Assembly (NCBI GenBank): GCA_902500805.1
Contig: CABVSA010000007.1
Location: 1 to 64,000, forward strand
Direction of reading: 5' to 3'
DNA: 64,000 bases
Source: an uncultured Nitrospira sp.
Lineage (GTDB): Bacteria; Nitrospirota; Nitrospiria; Nitrospirales; Nitrospiraceae
Positions 35,075 to 43,900 of the stretch are shown in pieces. The translations under genes were made by a program, and so were the position numbers. Under the pieces are notes generated by a model. That model had not been told where the DNA came from. It searched no databases and saw only the letters and a program-made list of their open reading frames with translations. Numbering within the stretch: the stretch's first letter is position 1; every line of letters begins with the position of its first letter.

Positions 35075-36772
35075 GTGCAACCCAATCCCGTCTTCTTTGT
35101 GGATCTTGCCATCGTATTCCTAGCCGCCGTCGCGGGCGGCACCCTCGCTCGAATGGCCGGGCAACCGCTCATCCTCGGCTACGTCCTTGGCGGTATCGCC
35201 ATTGGTCCCTTTACTCCAGGACCAACCATCTCAGAACCCCACGCCTTCGAGTTGTTTGCAGATATCGGTGTGATTCTCTTGATGTTTTCAATCGGGCTTG
35301 AGTTTTCCGTCAAAGAGCTCGCTCGGGTGAGATGGGTGGCCCTCGCGGGCGGACTGCTGGGCATTCTGTTGTCGATCGGGTTGGCCGTCGCGATGGGAGG
35401 CCTGATCGGATGGCCGATCACGCAAAGCATCGTGATCGGAGCCGTCACGTCCATTGCGAGCACCATGGTCCTTGTCCGTCTCCTTGTCGATCGTGGAGAA
35501 CTTCGTTCAGTGCATGGACGGATCATGATTGGCATCGTCCTGGTAGAAGATGTGGCCGTCGTGGCGATGACCGTCCTGATGCCGGCTCTCGGCGAGTTTG
35601 ATTCCGGACGGCTGCTGTTAATCGGTCAGGCTTTAGCAAAGGCCGTGCTCATTCTAGTGCCGCTTGGCTACCTGGGGGCCAAGGTGATCCCTCACATCTT
35701 GACGCATGTGGCCAGGACCCAGAACCAAGAACTGTTCCTCCTCGTCACGCTTGCCATCAGCCTCGGCACTGCTGCGGTCACGCAGGCGGTCGGATTGTCC
35801 CTCGCGTTGGGAGCCTTCCTGGCCGGGCTTATCATCAGCGCGTCGGATTATGCGCATGAAACGTTGGCTCGATTACTTTCGCTCCGTGATGCGTTCGTGG
35901 CACTTTTCTTTGTCACCATCGGCATTTTGATCGACCCACGAATCATCGTCGAGAACCTTGCGCTCCTTGCCGCGATGATCGGCTTGATTGTGGCCGGGAA
36001 ATTCTTGATTCGTGCCGGGATCGTGCGGCTGTCCGGGTATTCCTGGGTGACGGCCATTCTCGTGGGGATCGGGCTCACACAAATCGGAGAATTCTCGTTT
36101 GTCCTTATCCAGACAGCCAGGTCGGCAGGTCATATCGGCAGCGAAGTGTACAATGCGACGCTTGCCGCATCGCTCATCACCATTCTGATCAATGCGGCGC
36201 TCGTTCGGTACGTGCCAAGTTGGATCGGTCGGAGGCGTTTGATTCGCGCTCAACTCGAGACAACCTGGCCCCCGGAAGGCGAGTCGCTCCATCAGCATGT
36301 CGTGGTATGTGGATTTGGACGAGTCGGGAGCTCGCTCGGGAAAGCGCTGGAAGCCTTTAATCTTCCGTATGTGGTCATCGACCGAAACCCGGACACCATT
36401 CGTCGACTCCAGGGGCGAGGCACTCCCTGCCTCTATGGCGACGCCTCGCACCGCGAATTGCTGGTGAAGGCCGGAACGGCAGACGCATCTCTGATTATTG
36501 TCGCGTTGCCCGAGATTGACTCCGCGGTACTCGCCGTCGGTCGCATGCGTGATCTGAGTCCCAAAGTTCCAATTTTGGCCCGCGCGCATGGATCAGTGGA
36601 AGCGGAACGACTCAGTGCCCTGGGGGTAACGGAGGTGATACAACCTGACGTCGAGACCTCAGCAACACTCATCCGACATTCGTTGAGCTGGTTCGGGATA
36701 CCAAAGGACCGGATCCTGGATTATGTGGAGCAATACCGGCAGTCCATGGGAACGAAACGGCAGCCGAGGTAA
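35075..36772 (+). CDS. CPA2 family cation:proton antiporter (KefB/YbaL-like)
   Basis: The 565-residue inner-membrane protein exchanges K+ or Na+ for protons. The first 390 residues form about 12 helices with family motifs: LAAVAGGTLARMAGQPLILGYVLGGIAIGP, DIGVILLMFSIGLEFS and LALGAFLAGLIIS. A C-terminal TrkA-N/RCK domain starts with VVVCGFGRVGSSLGKAL and DRNPDTIRRL and can bind nucleotide. There is no TrkA-C domain. The start is a GTG at 35075 with GAGGG upstream. It stands alone on the plus strand. Confidence 0.92.
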   Translation: MQPNPVFFVDLAIVFLAAVAGGTLARMAGQPLILGYVLGGIAIGPFTPGPTISEPHAFELFADIGVILLMFSIGLEFSVKELARVRWVALAGGLLGILLSIGLAVAMGGLIGWPITQSIVIGAVTSIASTMVLVRLLVDRGELRSVHGRIMIGIVLVEDVAVVAMTVLMPALGEFDSGRLLLIGQALAKAVLILVPLGYLGAKVIPHILTHVARTQNQELFLLVTLAISLGTAAVTQAVGLSLALGAFLAGLIISASDYAHETLARLLSLRDAFVALFFVTIGILIDPRIIVENLALLAAMIGLIVAGKFLIRAGIVRLSGYSWVTAILVGIGLTQIGEFSFVLIQTARSAGHIGSEVYNATLAASLITILINAALVRYVPSWIGRRRLIRAQLETTWPPEGESLHQHVVVCGFGRVGSSLGKALEAFNLPYVVIDRNPDTIRRLQGRGTPCLYGDASHRELLVKAGTADASLIIVALPEIDSAVLAVGRMRDLSPKVPILARAHGSVEAERLSALGVTEVIQPDVETSATLIRHSLSWFGIPKDRILDYVEQYRQSMGTKRQPR

Positions 36773-36792
36773 CCAATCAAAACGCTGATGCA

Positions 36793-37134
36793 TTACTCTA
36801 CTTCGATCGTGACTACCGCTTCGGCACCTAGCGAGTCATGATTGTGACTTGCCGCCACAAGTTTGATCTCGTGCGTCCCTCGGGTGAGTCCTTTGACCAC
36901 ACCGGCAAACGCCCGTTGATATTCACCGTCTACATAACAATGGATGTGCGTCGCATCCGTACTCTTTGACAGCTTGTATTGCACTTGGACGGAATCCCCT
37001 TTTATCACCGCTCCCTGGATTGGGCTTACAATGGTGAGCCTGCTGCTTTTGCCATCAGCCGTCCAACCAATTGTGCTAGGCCCTAATGAGAACAGGCCAA
37101 CCAGCATGGATATGACTACGACAATACGAATCAT
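36793..37134 (-). CDS. Secreted Ig-like small protein
   Basis: The 113-residue product has a signal peptide (RIVVVISMLVGLFSLGPSTIGWT) and an all-beta mature part of about 88 residues: LTIVSPIQGAVIKGDSVQVQYKL, HIHCYVDGEYQ and GTHEIKLVAASHNHDSLGAEAVVTIEVE. This is the strand pattern of an immunoglobulin-like domain similar to those in surface or copper-binding proteins. Its function is unknown. The ATG at 37134 with GAGG upstream is used. It converges with the antiporter gene. Confidence 0.65.
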   Translation of the reverse strand: MIRIVVVISMLVGLFSLGPSTIGWTADGKSSRLTIVSPIQGAVIKGDSVQVQYKLSKSTDATHIHCYVDGEYQRAFAGVVKGLTRGTHEIKLVAASHNHDSLGAEAVVTIEVE

Positions 37135-37230
37135 TTGCACCTCAGCGAATGATGATTAATCCTACTCTCAGTAGAACCGGTCACAAGTCAGAGTTTGCCC
37201 GCCAGCTGTAGGCATGCACCGCTGCTGAAA

Positions 37231-37677
37231 CTATAACTTCAACGCCTTGATCGGCGACACGACCGCCGCTGGATTGTTCTTCCACAGAGATTCATCCGCA
37301 TCCACGTACAGCTCGACTTCGTTCCCATCGGGATCTTTGATATAGAGACTTTGACTCACCGTGTGATCGCTCATCCCGTCGATCACAATCCCTGCTTGCT
37401 CCACCTCACGCTTCGCCTGACGCAGCTCATCGAGGCTGTCACCGACTTTAATCCCAATATGGTAGAGCCCGCGGCGACGGCCAGGAGGAGGCCCCGGAGC
37501 ATCACCGACCTGAATCAACAAGAGTTCATGATGAGTCCGTCCGCACGTCAGCGCAGCGGCAGCTCCGTTAAAGATTCGCCCCACTTCTTTGAACCCCAAG
37601 AGGTCTCGATAGAAGCCGAGCGATCGCTGAAGATCCTTCACATAGAAGACCACATGGCCAAGATAATGCGCTTTCAT
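37231..37677 (-). CDS. VOC (glyoxalase/extradiol dioxygenase fold) protein
   Basis: The 148-residue protein shows the vicinal-oxygen-chelate fold: GHVVFYVKDLQRSLGFYRDLLGFKEVG in the first beta-alpha-beta-beta-beta unit, and HIGIKVGDSLDELRQ and IKDPDGNEVELYVDADE in the second. The His and Glu residues (HVVFYV, YHIGIK, VELYVD) could form a metal site. It resembles catechol-2,3-dioxygenase-like hydrolases and glyoxalases but cannot be assigned a substrate. The ATG at 37677 has AAGGGG upstream; a GTG at 37686 overlaps the preceding stop. Cotranscribed with the gene before it. Confidence 0.85.
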   Translation of the reverse strand: MKAHYLGHVVFYVKDLQRSLGFYRDLLGFKEVGRIFNGAAAALTCGRTHHELLLIQVGDAPGPPPGRRRGLYHIGIKVGDSLDELRQAKREVEQAGIVIDGMSDHTVSQSLYIKDPDGNEVELYVDADESLWKNNPAAVVSPIKALKL

Positions 37678-37682
37678 CTGAC

Positions 37683-38099
37683 TCACCCCTTATAAGGAAG
37701 CGACTGTATCAGTAAGGCTCTAACGCCGGCATGCGCCAGCACAACATCGGGGCTTCGCTGCAGAGCATCGTAGTATTGTCGAGCAAACCCCTCGCCCTCT
37801 TCGGCCGGCAGCAACAGTCTCTGCGCAGACGCGAGTAGCTCTGGGATTTCATCATGAGATGAGACTTCATCTGATTCGCTGAGTTCATCGAGCCTGGCAA
37901 TCAATTGAGAGAGCGGGCGCAGCCAGGCGAACCAGGCATCGTTCAACGCGAGTTGCAGAAACGCACCATTGGAGGGGATTCGTCCGTGCACGCGCTCATA
38001 GGCAACTCGCTCATCATCGAGCAAGGCCTTGTGCAGACGGAGCAGTCCCATAAAAACATCATCCAGGGAAGCATCCCTCTTTCTTCGCTCCCGCATCAT
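37683..38099 (-). CDS. Conserved hypothetical soluble protein
   Basis: The 138-residue product is helical and hydrophilic: FMGLLRLHKALLDDERVAYERVHGRIPSNGAFLQLALNDAWFAWLRPLSQLIARLDEL, then an acidic stretch. Similar proteins occur as single small genes in many proteobacteria, but I do not know a function. The ATG at 38099 with GTGAGGTG upstream is chosen over a TTG at 38114. The gene ends five bases before the VOC gene start, so both belong to one transcript. Confidence 0.65.
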   Translation of the reverse strand: MMRERRKRDASLDDVFMGLLRLHKALLDDERVAYERVHGRIPSNGAFLQLALNDAWFAWLRPLSQLIARLDELSESDEVSSHDEIPELLASAQRLLLPAEEGEGFARQYYDALQRSPDVVLAHAGVRALLIQSLPYKG

Positions 38100-38189
38100 A
38101 CACCTCACCACCAACTCACGCTGTCACGTTGAACACGTTCCACTCTTTGGCACTACTCAAACAACGGCTTCTCCCGTTCGATGCCTGGA

Positions 38190-38864
38190 TCAACCGAGTG
38201 GAATAAGCGCGCCATTTGTCTGACTCGCTTCATTCGATACAAGAAAGGACACCATGTCCGCGATGGACTTTGGATTGACCCACTTCGAAGGGTCGGCATC
38301 AGGCATACTCCGGCGATTCGCCGGTGTATCAATCGTTGTCGGTAGGAGGCCGTTGACCGTGACTCCAGACCCGGCCAATTCCAGGGCAAGCACACGGATC
38401 AGCGCGGCAAGGCCTGCTTTCGAGACGACATACGCAGCGGCACCAGGGAAGGGCTCCACCGCTGCTCGAGCCGCCACATGCACAATCCGCCCTGTCCGTT
38501 GCTGCAACATATGCGGGAGCACCGCCTTTGAGAGCAGAAAGGCTGCCGTCAAGTTCATCGTCAACATCCGCTGCCACAACGAGAGATCTGTTTCGATGAC
38601 ACGCCCCAATTCGAATCCTCCGACCAGATTGATCAGCACGTCGATCTGCCCGACCTCTTCCAGGATGGCCTCGACAAGGCGTCGAATGTCCGCTTCATTC
38701 GTGATATCGGCAGTCATGACTCGCACCCCCTGGGCCTCTGTCGCACGAGAGTGCCGATCCACAACAATCACCCGCGCGCCGGCATCCACACATACTGGGA
38801 CGACAACCTGCCCCAACGCTCCTGATCCACCAGTGATGACGACGGTCTTATTCTGGAGTCGCAT
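38190..38864 (-). CDS. Atypical SDR protein (active-site Ser replaced by Ala)
   Basis: The 224-residue Rossmann protein has a nucleotide motif variant TGGSGALG at 11-18, ADIT at 52-55, INLVGG in place of NNAG, and the pair Tyr145-x3-Lys149. The residue 13 places before the Tyr, which is Ser in active short-chain dehydrogenases, is Ala132 (HVAARAAV). The protein may therefore bind NAD(P) without classical catalysis, or use another residue. The TGGSGALG form resembles dihydropteridine reductase-like SDRs. The ATG follows GAGGTG. Confidence 0.85.
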   Translation of the reverse strand: MRLQNKTVVITGGSGALGQVVVPVCVDAGARVIVVDRHSRATEAQGVRVMTADITNEADIRRLVEAILEEVGQIDVLINLVGGFELGRVIETDLSLWQRMLTMNLTAAFLLSKAVLPHMLQQRTGRIVHVAARAAVEPFPGAAAYVVSKAGLAALIRVLALELAGSGVTVNGLLPTTIDTPANRRSMPDADPSKWVNPKSIADMVSFLVSNEASQTNGALIPLG

Positions 38865-38896
38865 CAGAACACCTCATAATCGGAAGTTGCAGCTTC

Positions 38897-39499
38897 TTAA
38901 CAAGAAGATCCGTCCTCCCCCTCATGAGAAACGTTCCACTGGGTGATGACGCGTGTGTCACGTTCGTACCCAAGCACACTGATCGAGGCAGTCCGGAGGA
39001 CGAACAACCGGCCTGCTTCCGGCGGGAGTCCAAGCCAACAAGCAGTCAGGATGCGAAGAATATGAGCATGAGCGAACAGAATCACGTCGCCTTTAGCCTT
39101 CAAGATTTGATCGATCACCCCTTGGGCGCGGCACCCAACCTGTTCAAGAGACTCCCCCCTTGGAACAGACGTGTTCCAAATGGACCATCCAGGGTCTTCT
39201 CGCCTCATCTCTTCCGTCGTTCTTCCCTCATAGATGCCATAGTCCCACTCCAGCAATCCCTCGGCCAGGGTTGCGACCACGCCATAACCGGCCAGTTCGC
39301 ACGTCTGACGCGCGCGGTGCAGAGGACTGCAGAGCACCAACGAAAACCGCCGGCCGGCCAAGGTTTGGCTCAGCTCAACAGCCTGGCGCTCACCCATTGG
39401 GGTCAGAGGAATATCGGTGCGTCCCGTATGCCGTTTGGCTGCACTCCATTCCGTCTCACCATGACGGATCAGCCACAGTTCCTGGCGTGACTCACTCAT
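38897..39499 (-). CDS. Histidine phosphatase superfamily protein (phosphoglycerate mutase-like)
   Basis: The 200-residue enzyme has the catalytic LIRHGETEWS near residues 10-19, TGRTDIPLT, the SPLHRARQT segment, and LFAHAHILRILTACWLG with the second catalytic His. The pattern fits phosphatases acting on small phosphorylated metabolites such as sugar phosphates or cobalamin intermediates. The substrate is not predictable. The SDR gene follows 32 bases downstream. Confidence 0.9.
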   Translation of the reverse strand: MSESRQELWLIRHGETEWSAAKRHTGRTDIPLTPMGERQAVELSQTLAGRRFSLVLCSPLHRARQTCELAGYGVVATLAEGLLEWDYGIYEGRTTEEMRREDPGWSIWNTSVPRGESLEQVGCRAQGVIDQILKAKGDVILFAHAHILRILTACWLGLPPEAGRLFVLRTASISVLGYERDTRVITQWNVSHEGEDGSSC

Positions 39500-39524
39500 G
39501 ACCTAACCTTACTCGCTTACGCTC

Positions 39525-39893
39525 CTACTTCTTTCCTGTATCGTAATAGAACCGTTCGTGAACGATCTTGCCGTTGCGCCACTTGGCCACCGAAACTTGC
39601 TCGAGATGAACCGGCTGGCCATTCGTAGCAATGAAGTCCATGGCGGATTCATAGAAGGTCACGTTGTCGCCGACACCCGAAGCCGTGACCGTAAATCCTT
39701 TCCACTCTTTCACGCCGCTCAAGAACTGTTTTTCCCGCTCAATGTTCGCCGCGAGCCCTTTGGTTGGAGGATTGGCATTGTCCTGCATCACGGTGTCGTT
39801 GTCGTAAAACTCGCTCATGGCATCGATGATTTTGCCTTGCCGGATGTAATCGAAGAGATTATTCAACCGCTGTTGTAGATCAGTCGTACTCAT
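39525..39893 (-). CDS. SnoaL-like (NTF2-fold) protein
   Basis: The 122-residue protein has the cone-shaped NTF2-like pattern: QRLNNLFDYIRQGKIIDAMSEFYDNDTVMQDN, FLSGVKEWKGFTVTASGVG, and QVSVAKWRNGKIVHERFYYDTG at the end. Members act as polyketide cyclases, hydratases or ligand-binding proteins; here no function is clear. It overlaps the preceding VOC gene by four bases, so it is translated with it. Confidence 0.82.
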   Translation of the reverse strand: MSTTDLQQRLNNLFDYIRQGKIIDAMSEFYDNDTVMQDNANPPTKGLAANIEREKQFLSGVKEWKGFTVTASGVGDNVTFYESAMDFIATNGQPVHLEQVSVAKWRNGKIVHERFYYDTGKK

Positions 39894-40324
39894 AATCGTT
39901 TTTCCTGTTGTGGGTTACGAATAAAAGCTATTCCAGCCTTTTGCACTTCTTGATACGGCAACAGCCAGACCAGCGACTCATCGGACAGATCGCCGACTTG
40001 AATACGGTTGCCCCAGGGGTCGCGAAAGTCGCAGCGGAAGTCCGGGTGGAGCTTCAATTTGTATTTTCTCGTCAACTTCCGTCGAACCTCTTTGATCTGC
40101 TGAGCATCGCGGACCATCAGCCCAAAGTGTTTGGTGCGATCCGGCTGCAAGGTCTCAACTTCAAAAATCGCCAGAAATTGATGCTCACCCAGCTTGCACC
40201 AGACTGCGCCTTCCCCGCCGCGCAGCATCTTCAGGCCGAACACATCTTGATAGAACTTCGCCGCCTTCCTCGCATCTGTCACTTCGATCAAGACATGGTT
40301 ACAGCCATAGACTTGAACAGCCAT
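39890..40324 (-). CDS. VOC (glyoxalase fold) protein
   Basis: The 144-residue product shows two glyoxalase-type halves: NHVLIEVTDARKAAKFYQDVFGLKML and KHFGLMVRDAQQIKEVRRKL, with FRDPWGNRIQVGDL near the end. The metal-ligand pattern looks incomplete, so it may be a binding protein or hydrolase-like isomerase. Its start overlaps the FrnE stop (TAATG) and its stop overlaps the SnoaL gene, forming a coupled three-gene operon. Confidence 0.83.
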   Translation of the reverse strand: MAVQVYGCNHVLIEVTDARKAAKFYQDVFGLKMLRGGEGAVWCKLGEHQFLAIFEVETLQPDRTKHFGLMVRDAQQIKEVRRKLTRKYKLKLHPDFRCDFRDPWGNRIQVGDLSDESLVWLLPYQEVQKAGIAFIRNPQQEKRL

Positions 40325-40998
40325 TACGCACCTGCCTTTCCGACCACCGAGCCGACTTCGATCTCCCTGAAAGCAGCTAAGAACTCCTCAGGAGGTTGTG
40401 CCCCAGAGAGCACAGAGGTTCCGTTGATCACGAAATGGGGAACCGCTCGAATCCCCAAACGACGACCTGCGGCTTCTTCCCCCTGTACCTCGTTGCCCCC
40501 CTCATCGCCAGCCAGAAATGCCTCGATTGCTGTTCGATCAAACCCTACATCAGCTGCAGCTTGAGCGAGTGTCTCGACGTTTCCAATATCGCTACCCTCG
40601 ACAAAATAGCGTCGAAAGAGCATCTCGACCATCTCATCCTGCTTACCCTGATGCCCTGCCAGCCAAATGAGGCGATGTGCGGCAAAGGTATTGGGCGTAC
40701 GCGCAATCCGATCAAATGCGAATGGGATGCGCTCCACAGCTCCTGCTGCCGCAACGTGGTCATAGATCGATTGAGCTGCCTCAGGGCCACCGAACTTCGC
40801 TTCAAGGTACCGTCGTCGCTCCATCCCCTGTTCCGGCATCGTGGGATTCAGCTGAAATGGCCGCCAGCATACTTTTGCCTTCACCTTATCCACTACTTGC
40901 TGCAGCGCCCGCTCAAGCCGTCGTTTCCCCACATAGCACCATGGGCAGATCACATCCGAGTAGACGTCGATGCAGAGTGCTGTGGCTTGATCACTCAT
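40324..40998 (-). CDS. DsbA family thiol oxidoreductase (FrnE-like)
   Basis: The 224-residue cytosolic thioredoxin-fold protein carries the redox motif CPWC at residues 18-21 (YSDVICPWCYVGKRRLERAL), a helical insertion with FDRIARTPNTFAAHRLIWLAG, and the cis-Pro loop GIRAVPHFVINGTSVLSGAQPPE. This pattern defines FrnE, implicated in polyketide assembly in Streptomyces and in oxidative-stress resistance elsewhere. It has no signal peptide. It is the first gene of the FrnE-VOC-SnoaL operon. Confidence 0.92.
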   Translation of the reverse strand: MSDQATALCIDVYSDVICPWCYVGKRRLERALQQVVDKVKAKVCWRPFQLNPTMPEQGMERRRYLEAKFGGPEAAQSIYDHVAAAGAVERIPFAFDRIARTPNTFAAHRLIWLAGHQGKQDEMVEMLFRRYFVEGSDIGNVETLAQAAADVGFDRTAIEAFLAGDEGGNEVQGEEAAGRRLGIRAVPHFVINGTSVLSGAQPPEEFLAAFREIEVGSVVGKAGA

Positions 40999-41064
40999 GC
41001 TTATCCACCCCTATCTGCATGTCCTCCCTAACGAGATACGCTTCACATTTCACGAGTGACGCGC

Positions 41065-41949
41065 TCATGACAGATGCCCCATCTTACCCGCCTTGTAATC
41101 CTCAACCGCCTGGACGAGTTCAAGTTTGGTATTCATGACAAACGGACCATAGCGCGCGATCGGCTCCCCGATCGGTTGACCGCTCAAGATCAAAAGTCGG
41201 CTGTCTTCACGGGCTTTGATGACCACCGACGCCCCGTGCCGCTTGCACACAATCAACTCCGCCTCTCCGGCATCGCTCGAGCCGTTTGCCGACACCAGGC
41301 CCTGCAGCACGAAAAGAGCCGTGTTATGCCCATCCGGGAACGAAAGCTCCGCACGTCCTCCGGTTCTCAAGGTCAGGTCATAGAGCTCGACAGGCGTCAC
41401 CGTACGGGCCGGCCCCTTATGCCCCTGGAATATGCCGGCGATCACACGGAGATGACCTGCTCCGCCGACTAACTCAACCTTGGGAATCTGGGCATTCAGA
41501 ATGGTCTGGTAGCCCGGCGCCGACATTTTTCTGGACCGCGGTAAGTTCACCCAGAGTTGGATCGCCTGAAAGGTCCCACCCTTCTTTGCCCAATCGGCCT
41601 CATGCAGCTCTTCATGCACGACGCCGGAGGCTGCCGTCATCCATTGGACATCACTCGGCCCGATCACCCCCGCATTGCCGGCAGAATCGCGATGGGCCAC
41701 GGCCCCCTGGTACATGATCGTCACCGTTTCAAATCCTCGATGCGGGTGCTCACCGACACCGCGGGGATGCTCGGTCGGCTCAAACGCCTGTGGCCCCGCA
41801 TAGTCCAACAAGAGAAACGGATCGACAGCCTGGTCCAGCTCGTTGCTTGGGAAGAGATTACGTACAGGAAATCCATCTCCGACCATGTGAGCTGATCCTG
41901 GGCGATAGACTCCAAGCACCTCTTTAGGAACCAGCGTACTAGTTGTCAT
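41065..41949 (-). CDS. Pirin family protein
   Basis: The 294-residue bicupin has the pirin metal site: DPFLLLDYAG, GVGEHPHRGFETVTIMYQGAVAHRDSAGN with the iron-binding His residues, and a conserved Glu in VHEELHE. Some bacterial pirins oxidise quercetin or modulate pyruvate dehydrogenase; others have no known role. The ATG at 41949 has AGGAGGG upstream. The frame continues to 42012 without a better start. It is separated from FrnE by 66 bases. Confidence 0.92.
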   Translation of the reverse strand: MTTSTLVPKEVLGVYRPGSAHMVGDGFPVRNLFPSNELDQAVDPFLLLDYAGPQAFEPTEHPRGVGEHPHRGFETVTIMYQGAVAHRDSAGNAGVIGPSDVQWMTAASGVVHEELHEADWAKKGGTFQAIQLWVNLPRSRKMSAPGYQTILNAQIPKVELVGGAGHLRVIAGIFQGHKGPARTVTPVELYDLTLRTGGRAELSFPDGHNTALFVLQGLVSANGSSDAGEAELIVCKRHGASVVIKAREDSRLLILSGQPIGEPIARYGPFVMNTKLELVQAVEDYKAGKMGHLS

Positions 41950-42055
41950 GATGCCCTCCTTGCTCCTCGTCACCCATGCATGTTTCTTCCGCACGTACCG
42001 AGTCGGCGCCACGACCGTATTCGTCGCTCGTTGTTTGCCCTTCGTTCTTGAGTTG

Positions 42056-42170
42056 AAGGTTTCATGTTCAAAGTTTCACGTTCCAAGTTCTCGGACAAGA
42101 TGAAACCTGAGACGTGAAACCTGAAACCTTTGTCCGACGCGCTTCACGCTTCACATACGACGCTTCACGA
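42056..42170. repeat. Intergenic element made of GTTTCAC/GTGAAAC-type units
   Basis: The arms AAGGTTTCA (42056-42064) and TGAAACCTT (42122-42130) are perfect inverted repeats, nested with CGGACAA (42092-42098) and TTGTCCG (42130-42136). The interior is built from degenerate units such as GTTTCACGTT, GTGAAACCTG and further right GCTTCACG. The element could fold into a long imperfect hairpin. It lies between the pirin and NmrA genes, where it might terminate or attenuate leftward transcription of the pirin gene, or be a mobile palindromic repeat. Confidence 0.5.
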
Positions 42171-42219
42171 AATACACTGTCCAGGCGATCTCGTCACGCG
42201 TGACCATGAATGCCCCTGA

Positions 42220-43077
42220 CTACACCATCCCTCGTAATGCCTCAGACAAGGTGACCTTGCCTCGCACGAACGTGGCTGGAAATTCATACCCAATCTCGCC
42301 CTTCGAGAAGGCCGTATACATTTCTTCAAATAATTTTGCCGCCTCATCGGAAAAGCCGAACGACTTGTACGTCGGTACCACCGCACTCAAGGGAGGCTGC
42401 TGCGTGGTGACCTTCTTGCCAAGGATGGTGCTCAGCGCTTCTGCGGCCTGATCGGCACTATATTCCTCCGGCCCCGCCAGTTCGACGACCGTCCTGCCTT
42501 GTCCCCCACTCAACAGATGTTCCGCTCCAATTCGACCGATGTCCCTCGTGGAGATAGTGTGAATCTTCACATTCGGCGCGACGAATGTCGGAAGAATCCC
42601 CTGCCCCTTTGCCATTCCAAGGGCCGGCGCCCAATTCTCCATAAAGGATGCTGGCCGAAGGATCGTCAGATGCTTCACTGCACCCACCAGCTTTCCTTCA
42701 CCATAGTGGACGGCTCGGATGGGACCTGTGCCATTCGGTAACTGCCCACCTACGGAAGAGAGATACACGACATGGCTGACCCCACTCTTCTTGACCGCCT
42801 CAGCCGCGCGATCCATGCGGGTCTGCTGATCCGCCAACCAGGCCGTCGCTCCATAGTTCGGCGGGACCAGCAGATAGACGCCTTTTGCTCCCTCGAAGGC
42901 TTTCGTCAACGCCGACACATCATCCAACGATGCCACCGCGACATCCGCACCTTTCGTTTTCCACGCGGCTCCTTTGTCAGCAGAGCGAACGACAATCCGC
43001 ACCGACTGCTTCCTATTCAACAATGTGTCCACTACCGCAGATCCCGTATTCCCCGTCGCCCCGATCACAACAAACAT
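42220..43077 (-). CDS. NmrA-like NAD(P)-binding protein
   Basis: The 285-residue Rossmann protein begins FVVIGATGNTGSAVVDTLL, with the atypical SDR motif GATGxxG, then RIVVRSADKG, VASLDDVSALTKAFEG, and YLLVPPNY. A C-terminal helical domain (AAEALSTILGKKV) follows as in NmrA and quinone-oxidoreductase-like QorB proteins. It lacks the catalytic Tyr-x3-Lys, so it may sense NADP(H) rather than catalyse. The ATG at 43077 has GGGAGGGG upstream. Confidence 0.88.
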   Translation of the reverse strand: MFVVIGATGNTGSAVVDTLLNRKQSVRIVVRSADKGAAWKTKGADVAVASLDDVSALTKAFEGAKGVYLLVPPNYGATAWLADQQTRMDRAAEAVKKSGVSHVVYLSSVGGQLPNGTGPIRAVHYGEGKLVGAVKHLTILRPASFMENWAPALGMAKGQGILPTFVAPNVKIHTISTRDIGRIGAEHLLSGGQGRTVVELAGPEEYSADQAAEALSTILGKKVTTQQPPLSAVVPTYKSFGFSDEAAKLFEEMYTAFSKGEIGYEFPATFVRGKVTLSEALRGMV

Positions 43078-43390
43078 GATGCCCCTCCCTTGCTTCTTAA
43101 ACCTCACTATAACCGAATAACCGACATTCACAGCTGCATGGTGATGCCGGTGTCAGAGCTTGTCACCCATTTCACGTCACTATCACGCCTCTACCTATTC
43201 GCAACTTGCATTCCAGCTCGTTCGCTCCAGTACGACACTCACTATCTTGTTGGAATGAGTAGAGATTCGTGAACTTGATGTCGCCGGGAAGGAGACGAGT
43301 CCTCTCGGTCTGGTGTCGGCCGAACGGCACGGTGCCGAATGGTCGGCGCTGATGCATCGACCATCTGCTACGCTTGATGAGGAGGAAGTC

Positions 43391-43879
43391 ATGACAGTAA
43401 TTCGTACGCTGATCTGTCTATCCATCCTTGCGGCGATGCCATGGAGGCCTTTCCTAGATCGTGCAAAGGCCTCAGACGACCTCCCCCGATCATCTCGTGT
43501 TGGACCATTGGGAACTCCCCGCTTCTCATACGAGCACGTGTCCATCAGCGCTCTACTGGCGTACCCGGATCGCTACCAGATGAGAGACGTCCGGCTGACC
43601 GGTACCATCACGGCGATGCAGACGGAAATCGTGACGAATCGGATGATCTGTGGAGCAGCTCACGAACGAACGGTGCTGACCGTTGAAGACAACAGCGGGC
43701 AGATTGAGGTGATCGACCAAGGAGCCTGTGGGAAGAATTTGAGTACCCTGAAAGCGCCGATGGTCAAGGTTGGAGAACAGATTGATCTGCTCGTGCAGAT
43801 TATGGTGACGAAGAATCCAGAGTCCCGAGAAGCAGTAGTGGAAGCAACGGTACGGTTCCTGGACCGTGTGCGGTACTGA
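43391..43879 (+). CDS. Secreted OB-fold-like protein of unknown function
   Basis: The 162-residue product has a signal peptide (MTVIRTLICLSILAAMPW) and a mature domain of about 110 residues with the strand pattern of an OB fold: YQMRDVRLTGTITAMQTEI, RTVLTVEDNSGQIEVIDQ and VKVGEQIDLLVQIMV. Two Cys residues (MICGAAHE, GACGKN) could form a disulfide. It probably binds a ligand in the periplasm. The ATG at 43391 follows GGAGGAAGTC. Just upstream (43316-43347) a GC-rich inverted repeat around CGGCAC/GTGCCG may be regulatory. Confidence 0.65.
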   Translation: MTVIRTLICLSILAAMPWRPFLDRAKASDDLPRSSRVGPLGTPRFSYEHVSISALLAYPDRYQMRDVRLTGTITAMQTEIVTNRMICGAAHERTVLTVEDNSGQIEVIDQGACGKNLSTLKAPMVKVGEQIDLLVQIMVTKNPESREAVVEATVRFLDRVRY

Positions 43880-43900
43880 ATGCCTTGCCCTAGCGGACGG

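Noticed and set aside
42056..42170. CRISPR array
   Set aside because: Units are short, degenerate and in both orientations, with no regular spacers and no cas genes.
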